Of a stretch of 64,000 nucleotides of DNA, positions 55,038 to 64,000 are shown one piece after another. The stretch is from assembly GCA_037693485.1 (NCBI GenBank), contig CM075348.1:13312501-13376500 (forward strand), given 5' to 3'. The position numbers and the translations under genes are program-made. Position 1 is the stretch's first letter. Every line of letters begins with the position of its first letter. The DNA comes from Kitagawia praeruptora. Taxonomy: Eukaryota > Streptophyta > Magnoliopsida > Apiales > Apiaceae. A model generated the notes under the pieces. That model had not been told where the DNA came from. It worked only from the letters and a program-made list of their open reading frames with translations, and did no database searches.

Positions 55038-57141
55038 AAAATTATATATTGTTTCTAATAAAAGGTGCCCATTTTAATTTTGTATTCTTGAATTCAAGTA
55101 ATAGTATTCAAATCTCATATCCTAATCTAAGAGCATGCATATCGAATTTGCTTGGTTGGTTAATAATATTTATTTTTAATATCTACAAAACCTTAAATAT
55201 AGGTAAAAAATTTAATAACTTGGTAGATAGATTCTAATCAAACAGAGATATTTACTAACAATAAACAAAATTTGAAAAAAAGTAGGGCTTCATTTTTATG
55301 TACTCTACTCTAAGTAGGGCTTCTTTATTTTTTATATAGTAACACTTAGATAACTTGGGCAGAGAGTAACATAACATGTATTTGTCTTATTTTTTTCTTT
55401 TCTCATATTATTTTCCTTTTCGTGTACAAAAAAATTTGCGTAGTTTAGTAGCATTTTGTGTTCGAATTTTGGGTATACAAAATAATTTCATATCAAGACC
55501 CCAAAGACACATGGCATGAATGTACACAACACATACGATATTCCAGATATGCGTAAGCGCTTTCTTTTGATATATGTTGGAAAAATATACTCACTGTTAA
55601 ATAAAAGTGAAATTCATGTTTTTTTAACCCGATAATTAAATTACAAGGACACATATATAGTAATGTGAATATGTGTTTAAATATTACACATTTGATTTTA
55701 GTTTTATGTACAGTTTTCTATTTTAACATGTTAGTCAAATAGAAAAAAGATAGGTGATACTCATTTTCAAGTGTCTTATTTTACGCGTTTGGATGACAAC
55801 GGGTTGAGTTTGATCCAAATTTTGTAAAATCCAAATCCACATCGAAACATTTTTGGGTTTTAAAAATAAATCCAAATCCAAAACACAACATCTAAAACCA
55901 AATTAGTCGAATTTTGGATTAGATTTGATTTTTTTTGTGTATCCAAAATTATTAATGATGTAGCCAAAATTAAAATAATCGCTACACGCAAACAATATTA
56001 ATTAAATTTATTAAAAAATAAAAATTAAAATGATTAACTAAGTAGTCAAATATAACATATTATATTTACCAAATATATGTATATATATATAACATATTAT
56101 ACGAATTAACATACTATGTAAAATTTTAAATAGATTTGTTTGATTAATTGATAATGTTTATTTTTCTATAGTAAATCAATTCACTAATAAAAGAACATAA
56201 AATTTGTAAAATGATATGAAATAAACACATAGGAAACTAGATTAGTTGAAAATTTTCCTTTATCATAATTACGTTTGTTTAATGGATCTTGCACAATAGT
56301 GATCCTTTCTCATATCGCTGAACATGCAACCTTTTTTTGAGAGACAATCTAATGATTTATAACGGTCGTTATGATCACGACCCATGCAAATATTTTGAAT
56401 ATTAATATAATAAAATTTATAGAAACCCATTGTACAGCACATTTAAATATACCAAATTTTCAAAACAATAAAACTTAAAATATGGGTAAAAAACTTATGA
56501 ACTTGGTTGAAAAAAGAAATCAAATGAAAAATAAAATTAAGAAAAAATAATAAAGAGGGCCTTAGAATGTTTGAGCGGGGATGTGAATGTTGTGATGTTT
56601 ATTTGATAATATTGATATTTATGCAATTGGTATAAATTGACGAATACTATACACTTAAATTTTAATGAAATTATCTTTTTTTATAAATAATGATAAAATA
56701 ATATGTTTATATTTATTAATTAATAAATTTTATCATTCGGTGCGTAGCATGGGTAGAACGCTACAATCAAAATATGCCAACTAACTTTTTGGGATTTTTT
56801 TAGGACCTCTAGAATTACTCCCTGAAATTGCTCATTGTCATTTTATTTGCATTTATAGAATGAAAAATATGTATTTGATTTATTTTTTATTTATAATTAT
56901 GTTTTTATTGTACCCTACACCTGATCCTAAAAACATGATTATATTAAACCAAACTTTATGTAAAAATAGCATAAAATGTCGTCAAATTACTTAGGAAAAA
57001 TATAAAAGGTAATAAGAAAATTGATATTTATCTCATGTAAATTTTATCATATATCAAACGAATGTGTTTTGATATTAATATTTTCTTTTATATACACAGT
57101 TTTTTAAAATCTTTTAACACGCGTCCATACAATCTATTATC
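55038..57141. other. AT-rich intergenic DNA, no gene seen
   Basis: About 2.1 kb. The only frame above 60 codons (55049-55237) has no recognisable feature. No element ends found. Confidence 0.55.
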
Positions 57142-57143
57142 TA

Positions 57144-57415
57144 CTCCCTTCGTCCCCTTTTAGTTGACACATTTGCAAAAAAATTTATCCCTAAATAGTT
57201 GTCACATTCGTTGTTCCAATACATATTTTTACCAATTTTTCTATATATACCCCTTTATCTCTAATACCAATGTTTGACTTTATATTCAATACATATTTAC
57301 AACTCATCATTTAATGTTAAGATTAAGGGTAAACATGGAAACAAATTACATAATTAAATTTTTCTTAATATTTGTGTTTTTTGTAAATGTGCTAACTAAA
57401 AAGGGACGGAGGGAG
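57144..57415. mobile_element. Stowaway-type MITE, 272 bp
   Basis: Inverted ends CTCCCTTCGTCCCCTTTTAG and (reverse complement of the right end) CTCCCTCCGTCCCTTTTTAG, with TA target duplication on both sides. CTCCCTCCGTCCC is the typical terminus of Stowaway (Tc1/mariner) MITEs. No ORF of its own. Confidence 0.9.
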
Positions 57416-57574
57416 TATTATCTATTATCTATTATCTATCTATTATCTATTATCTATTATTATTATCTATCTAATATACCAACATATGATTTCCCTGAGC
57501 AAATTTATTCACAGGCTCGGACCCTCCGAACCTCACTCCAAACCTAACTATAAATATTTGTAAAAAAATATTGT

Positions 57575-57652
57575 TATTCAAGGGGTTCGAACCCATGATC
57601 ATGGGGAACTAAATTCAACAACATAACCAGTTGAGCTATGTGAGCATTTGAG
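57575..57652 (-). repeat. tRNA-like sequence, probably a SINE head
   Basis: The minus strand has an A-box-like TAGCTCAACTGG (57627-57638) and a B box GGTTCGAACCC (57583-57593), about 35 nt apart, the layout of an RNA polymerase III internal promoter. The acceptor ends do not pair, so it is not a working tRNA. No clear poly(A) or target duplication was found. Confidence 0.5.
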
Positions 57653-57660
57653 TTTATATT

Positions 57661-58534
57661 AAAAATCATTAGCTACATACATAAATATTTGTATAATCAA
57701 TAATTATACATACATAAACACATACATACATACATACATACATACATACATACATACATACGTACATACATAATTATTAATTATACATACACATACATAA
57801 ATAACTATACATGCATATGTACACACACACACACACACATAAATACATACATACATACATACATACACTATATACATAATTATTAATTATACATACACAT
57901 ATATAAATAATTATACATGCATATGTACATACACACATACATACATACATACATCTATACATCCATACATACATACATATTTATTAATTATACATGCATA
58001 CGTACTATATACATACATACATACATACATACATACATACATTTATGTTGTATAATCTATTAATATTTCATTATTTGTAATCTACTAATTGTTGTATAAT
58101 TAATATGCATATTTATATATACATACACACATGTACAAACATAAATACATGCATATATTAATATATGTGGATATATAATAATATATTACAATATTATATA
58201 CATACATACATATTATATAACATACATACATACATACATTTATATTGTATAATTTATTAAAATTTCATTGTTTGTAATATATTAATTGTTGTGTAATTAA
58301 TATGCATATTTATACATACATACATATGTACAAACATAAATACATACATATATAAATTTTCGTGGATATGTAATAATATACTATAATATTACATACATAC
58401 ATACATACATACTATATATTTTTGTTTATATATATTAATTTGTAGATAAATCTCAGTTGCCTTAACTCAGATAATGTATAATTATTAATTATAATGTATA
58501 TTTGTAGATAATTATACATGCATACGTACGTACA

Positions 58535-58568
<34 letters not shown>

Positions 58569-58630
58569 CATACAACATAATTATTAATTATACATGCATA
58601 CGTACATACATACATACATGGATGCATACG

Positions 58631-58662
<32 letters not shown>

Positions 58663-59515
58663 ATATATACATACATTTATGTTGTACTCCCTCCGTCCAT
58701 TTCATTTCTTTACACTTTTTATTTTGGGCTGTCCCTTCCATTTCTTTACATTACTAAAAATAGTAACTTTTAACAATAAAATACATTATTACATCCACTA
58801 CCTTACTCCACCTTTTCAACCCTTTACACTATTACACCCACTACTTCACTTATTTTAACAATAAAATTACTATTACACCCACTACTACATTTATTAACAA
58901 TATTACATCCACTATCTTGGTCTCCGTGCAAAAAGCAAATGATAGAAATCAAAGAAACGGAGGGAGTATAATTTATTAATATTTCATTATTGTAATCTAT
59001 TAATTGTTGTATATTTAATATGCATATTTATACATACATAAACATGTACAAACATAAATACATATATATATAAATTTATGTGGATATATAATAATATACT
59101 ATAATATTATATACATATATACATACATACTATATAGCATACATACATATATACATACATATATACATTTATGTTGTATAATCTATTAATATTTCATTAT
59201 TTGTAATATATTAATTACTGTATAATCAATATGCATATTTATACATACATACACATGTACAAACATAAATACATACGTATATAAATTTCTGTGGATATGT
59301 TATAATGTACTATAATATTCACTAACATATACCATATCTTATTAATCATTTTAGATCTACTGTAATTATTTACGAATTAAATATTATAAAAAATATCCCA
59401 ATACAAAAAAAAACCTTCGTGCGTATAAAAGTATAATACAAACTTGTATTAACATTAACTATCGTAAAACTCATAAATCACATCTTTAATACGTAAACGC
59501 ACAAAACAATATAAC
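57661..59515. repeat. (CATA)n-rich tandem array with an about 110-bp core unit
   Basis: Many (CATA)n tracts separate four copies of a core that begins TTTATGTTGTATAATCTATT and includes TAATATGCATATTTATA and TGTACAAACATAAATACAT (starting near 58042, 58238, 58675 and 59167). The third copy is interrupted by a Stowaway MITE. ORFs with repeated MYVCMYVCM-type text here are artefacts of the repeat. Confidence 0.88.
58687..58966. mobile_element. Stowaway-type MITE, 280 bp, inside the tandem array
   Basis: Ends CTCCCTCCGTCCATTTCATT and (reverse complement of the right end) CTCCCTCCGTTTCTTTGATT, with TA duplication at 58685-58686 and 58967-58968. Sister copies of the array unit show the uninterrupted site GTTGTATAAT, giving direct proof of the insertion point. 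Confidence 0.95.
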
Positions 59516-59519
59516 AAAT

Positions 59520-59520
59520 A

Positions 59521-59575
<55 letters not shown>
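59520..59575. repeat. (AT)n microsatellite
   Basis: About 50 bp of uninterrupted AT repeats at the end of the CATA array. Confidence 0.95.
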
Positions 59576-59581
<6 letters not shown>

Positions 59582-59752
59582 GAGCAAATGGGAGGGTTCA
59601 TAAGCAAATTTATTCATATAAAAAGTCATATTTACCCCTACTAATTATGTCTATGTTATATTTCCGGGGGCTATTTAGGTATTGCAACACTAACATATTT
59701 ATTACATAATAATAAATGATATGAACTAATATGCATTTATTATTATGTAATT

Positions 59753-62700
59753 TGTAACGCCCCCAAATCCGGGTCAGGAGATTTGGTCGTTACCTGAGAA
59801 TCCTCAAAATAACATCACCACTTTAATAAAACATTATTCCTTGTAATGCCCAAAATTGAAATATAATCTCTGTGACCCAAACAATCCAAGATCTTTTAGG
59901 TTATAGTGTTAGAAACAAAAATCCAAGTTCCATAAAATAGCAACTTCCTTCTTTACCACATTATTGTAGATCGGAACTTAAATCACTGGTATGAATTCGA
60001 TAAGAAGTATACCAGGTTAACTAATCTAATACATAATAATAACTATCAGAGTTAAACTAAATAAAATAGACCTTACACTGGATCAGGACATCCCGCGTCA
60101 AGTGATCTTCAAGATAGTGTCTGCTTCTTCTCTCTTCGGAATGTGCGAATATGTCTCGCCAAACTACCTTACTGAAAAGTTAGGGTTTCGAAACAAACAA
60201 GTATGAGCGGAAGAAATGCTCAGCAAGTGTATGGTACAATAGTAATATTAATAAATCATTGATAATGAAAATAGATATCTTCTATAAAACTCAAATCACA
60301 AGAAAAGTATTTTGAATCAATAATCTATCCACATAGAATAGATTAAAAATAAAGTATGAAATGGGTATTCAGACGTGATAGGTTCAGTGCTCTACTAGTG
60401 GGATCCCAACTACCTAAACAATTGATTTAGCTGTACTCCTAACAAGGAAGCATCATTAAGGAATAATAATCTCAAAGGGTATCGACGAGTTCGATACAAT
60501 AAATGGGGTGTAAATTGAATAAACAAGAATAACAACAACTGTCGACAAGATCGACAATAAATGGAATAATACCATAATTAGCATATTTTAAAAAAATAAT
60601 TTCACTTGAACAAGAAGTGAAGGAAAACACTTGCCTCAAATTCTTAGCTATCATGTAACGTCACGGTAATACTGCTTTCTTCTATCTTACGACATTACAG
60701 TCTCCTATTTCAATCCTTCGTTGGTAAAACGCTCTTGCGACTGCCACTAGTCTGATTTGCCGATATCGGCCCGCTCGTCAACTTCTATAGTCAAACATAA
60801 TTCGGCAATTTCAGTCTTCAGACGAATTCTGACATTCTATAAAAACTAATAACTCAAATCAAACGTATTAATCATACTCACCAATTTCTCTGTTGGAAGA
60901 AAATAACTGAAGACGTCCCCTCTGAACATATATGTTTTCCCGTTGGAAAACACCCCGCAGTGCATCCAACAACCACAACCAACACTTCACCCATCTTCAT
61001 CCTTCCTCATTTAACCTTCACTTACATCCGCCGACAATCCTGAGTCAAAATTTTCCACAAAATCCCCGGATAAATAAATCTTCTCCGAACTCAGGAATCC
61101 AATCTATATAATATTTTAATATCCGTAAATCCTACTTAAACACGAAAATAGGGTTACCGAATATAACGGCAACTCTCCATTTAAAAGGTCTCTAATTATT
61201 TCTAAGTATTCGCTAACCAATAAATTATTCGAAAAGCACTTCTACTTTAAATTGGCTCTTATGAATTCTCTTACAATTCTCTAAATTTCACTAGTTTAGT
61301 AATATTAACCTCTATTTATACTCAAAACAAAATAATTCCACCATCCATTTTTATCCAATTAAATCTATAATTATTATTCTCACTTTTAACCAAAAATAAT
61401 TTATCAAAATAATTTTACTTTTAATTATCCTCGCAATTCTAATTTGTTTTACTCATTTTTAATATTAATCCGATTTTAGCCTCTAAAATAATTGGCTCAT
61501 ACAAATCTCAAATAATTCACATAAAAGCTCTATTCCATTTTAGGGCAATAATAATATTATAAATCTCTATTTATTCTCAAAAGCAAAGAATCTATTTTTT
61601 TATTGAAACAAGGTGTAAATCTCTATTTTATTCCAGAAATAAAATAATCCAAGAATTCATTTTAATCTTGTAAATAATTTAATAATAATTCCGGTTTTAG
61701 TCTCTAAAATAATCTGATTCGATCCGGTTAATCAAACTGATCCGGAGATGATAAATATCAGTCTTCTAAAATAAAATTATATTTAACTCAATTTATTCAC
61801 AATTATTCTCTCTTTTATTAATGAATCATTAATTCACATTCAAATAATCACAAAATGCTTTTATTTAATTACTAAATCAATTACTATTTTACTTATTTAT
61901 TTCTCACAATTTAAATAATAATTCCAATTTTACGGAAACCAATCGAACCTCTTTTATTAATTCCTGATTATAATTTTATTGAAGCTGTATCATTTTATTA
62001 TTATTTATTATACGTTTTAATTCTAGAAAAACGTATCAATAAATCGCAACAGCGGCGCGTGGGGCCCACTTGCCGCCACCACGTTCCTTCGCCCCCTCCC
62101 TTGTTCTCTCTCCCGTACCTCTCTTTCTCTCCCGTACCCCTCTCTCTCTCTGCATCACTCCTTCCATTCTCTTCCCCCCATCTCCGATTCTCTTCTCTCT
62201 GTTTTCTCTCGTGGCTGCACAGACCACCACTATCCGCGGTGGTGGCTCTTCTTCCGGCGACACAGCTGCGCCTACACATACCTCCACTCGCACACACCAC
62301 AATCTCCTTTCATCTCCTCTCGACCTCCCTTCTCTCTCTCCCCTTTCTCTCAATCTCGACTTCACTCCCCGATTCCAACCACCAATCAACCACAACTCAG
62401 ATACAAACACACACGGCTCACGCACACACCCACACTCCAATCTCTCTCATTCGTTCCAACCCTCTCTCTCAGTCTCTTTTCTCTCCTCTGTACGTCTCCC
62501 TCTCTCCCGGTCCATCTCCCTCGATTCCTTCGGCACCTGTCTCTCACCACCGAACAAACCAACACCCAACACATAATAATACAAGCCCACAATCTATAAC
62601 TAAACAATTTAATTCGAGCCTACCAGATTCAAGAACGAAATCGAAAAGATAAATAAAGAAATGAACAGGAAAAATAACCTACCTTATGCTTGTACTCTGT

Positions 62701-63381
62701 TTGTGTATATATATATATGTTTGGTCGAGTTTTGTTTTAAAAGAGACAAGAGATGGGTCTTGCAGGGAAAAGAAATATGGGGGCTTGTGTTTTGTTTTGA
62801 AAACATATATCCGAGTTCTTAGATAGAAAGAGACAGTAAGGTTTGTGTATGGGATGTTTTGTTTCTCTGAAAAAAATGAGTGGTATAGCTGTTTTGTACA
62901 TATAAGTGGCTGGGTGGGTTTATGTTTTAAAGGAATAAAATGTGGGAGACAAAACGTGGGGGACAAAGTATTATGGAATATTTAGTGCTCCATAAAAACA
63001 TAATGATGTTTTGTAGGTGGATAATTATTGAATTAAAAAATAACACATGAGAGACAAAATGAAATGCTCCAATTTAGATTTTTGCTGTCTCATCAATAAT
63101 CCGGCTCCTCCCCAGCTGGCTAATTTAAACGATACTCTAATTTCATTTCATAAAATAAATTCGACTTAAAACTAAAATCTTATTTTCCTAAATTTCCTAA
63201 TTTTAATACATACCAAATAAATATAAATAAATAGATATAATATAATTTTACTTACATAAAGATATATAAAATTTCAAAATTTTACAAAAACGCGCTAGTT
63301 AAAATATACTAGTGCATCGCTCTTAATTAAAATTTAAATATCGAGTAGGAAAAATTTATTCGAAAATTCGCGGTTATTACA
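59753..63381. mobile_element. Candidate very long solo LTR or LARD, 3629 bp
   Basis: It begins TGTAACGCCCCCAAATCCGG and ends CGCGGTTATTACA, with TAATT on both sides (59748-59752 and 63382-63386). TG...CA ends with a 5-bp duplication fit an LTR-type insertion. I find no internal terminal repeat, PBS or coding domain, so it is either a solo LTR of an element with very long LTRs or a coding-free derivative. It contains a GC-rich and CT-rich zone at 62050-62560. The target duplication is AT-rich and short, so chance is possible. Confidence 0.5.
62050..62560 (+). repeat. CT-rich, GC-richer segment within the long LTR-like unit
   Basis: Strong strand asymmetry (CTCTCTCTC, CCTCCCTTCTCTCTC and similar) for about 500 bp in otherwise AT-rich DNA. 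It produces overlapping open frames on both strands (for example 62059-62652) that are Ser/Pro/Leu-rich, have no domain, and are best read as composition artefacts. It might be a promoter or 5'-leader segment. Confidence 0.6.
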
Positions 63382-63386
63382 TAATT

Positions 63387-64000
63387 AATACTTGTATGTA
63401 TCTCTGTATCCATCCATGTTAACCCTATATATTTATATTTCGAAGTACGATTTTGATCTTAACATTGATCAATTTATTATATATCGTTCAAGTTTGTTTT
63501 AACAAAACAAAACATAGCGTAAAATATAAAACAAATTAAATTTAACCAGAATTATAATTTGCATGTCACGATCGGGTATTGCATAAATTTTATTTGCTCA
63601 TAACAATTGCTGCGAAGATATGAATAATCGAAGATATCAACAATCCAATCCTACGTAATTACGAATAATTCATAAATATTTGTAATATAAAGCATGCCTG
63701 TGCAGATCCAAAATAACGAAATGCAACAAATATAATAAATATAATTATTTATATTTTAATTGCTCGATTTTAAACTAAAATATTACAAATGATGTTATGA
63801 GTAAAAGAGGATTATACAAAGTACAATTTTCCTCTTTAAATAAATGAGTAGCACTCTAGAAAGAATATTCATCTTACATAGAGAACCGTGAATAACCATC
63901 TATTTTTTTTATTATATAGCAGAACCATTTTTGTAATTTTTATCACAGTGTATTGATTCTTTAATGAAATAATTTTGGTCAATCTAGAATATGCCCGTGC
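63387..64000. other. AT-rich DNA, nothing recognised
   Basis: Last 0.6 kb of the window; no gene, RNA or element boundary seen. Confidence 0.5.

Noticed and set aside
57575..57652. A functional tRNA gene on the minus strand
   Set aside because: A and B boxes are present but the acceptor stem does not pair, and no anticodon arm could be placed.
57777..58741. Open frames of 65-109 codons rich in MYVCMY-type text
   Set aside because: Direct translation of the CATA repeat; no gene.
57661..59515. Regularly spaced repeats that could suggest a CRISPR-like array
   Set aside because: They are (CATA)n microsatellites and a plant tandem repeat with no unique spacers, in a eukaryotic genome.
62059..62652. 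197-, 168- and 134-codon frames on both strands
   Set aside because: They overlap in a strongly CT-biased stretch that lacks stops by composition; no domain and no conserved start.
59753..63381. A protein-coding host gene with the CT-rich part as its exon
   Set aside because: No splice-consistent frame or domain was found, and the ends look like an LTR insertion.

Overview
This window is nuclear DNA of a flowering plant, most likely a eudicot. The evidence is AT-rich intergenic DNA, spliced genes with GT-AG introns, LTR retrotransposons primed by initiator tRNA-Met (TGGTATCAGAGC), plant LINEs with a terminal RNase H domain, Stowaway-type MITEs, and a gene for the plant-specific RNA polymerase IV/V second-largest subunit. 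I cannot name the species. The window is dominated by transposable elements, and most of its host genes are broken.

Layout. 1-3024: 5' half of a Ty3/gypsy element on the minus strand, cut by the window edge. 4.58-9.5 kb: a plus-strand cluster of partial RBR (RING1-IBR-RING2) E3 ubiquitin ligase copies made by tandem duplication, all with disabling lesions. 7.9-12.2 kb: several terminal-inverted-repeat (TIR) elements, including two of an unusual family with long target duplications and repeated GCATTT/GGGGTAA motifs, and a Tourist-like MITE. 13.38-20.41 kb: a three-level nest, in which a small Mutator-like MITE was split by a Ty1/copia element, which was itself split by a 1354-bp solo LTR. 20.8-24.7 kb: a plus-strand spliced gene predicted to join about four divergent ubiquitin repeats to an RNase H-like domain. 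27.2-37.1 kb: a minus-strand NRPD2/NRPE2-like pseudogene with at least eight frame lesions. One of its introns carries a young 2073-bp non-autonomous LTR element. 37.36-41.01 kb: a 5'-truncated LINE on plus. 41.18-46.96 kb: a full-length LINE on minus with 15-bp target duplications. 47.86-49.62 kb: a second solo-LTR-like copy related to the one inside the copia element. 51.1-51.5 kb: a frameshifted F-box-type fragment. 52.66-55.03 kb: a 2371-bp non-autonomous LTR element with 446-bp LTRs. 57.1-59.6 kb: two Stowaway MITEs, a tRNA-like SINE head and a (CATA)n-rich tandem array. 59.75-63.38 kb: a 3.6-kb unit with LTR-like ends and a 5-bp target duplication. The rest is AT-rich DNA without a recognisable gene.

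The most interesting item is the ubiquitin-repeat/RNase H-like gene at 21.57-24.73 kb. Seven coding exons keep one reading frame across six candidate introns with matching phases and give a predicted 656-residue product. Introns lie exactly at the ubiquitin monomer junctions, so splicing would remove the Gly-Gly cleavage sites between internal repeats. Only the last repeat keeps LRGG. This is inferred from sequence alone and needs transcript evidence.

The host genes do not form one pathway. The RBR cluster and the ubiquitin gene both belong to ubiquitin biology, but they are 12 kb apart with unrelated elements between them, and I see no sign of a functional link.
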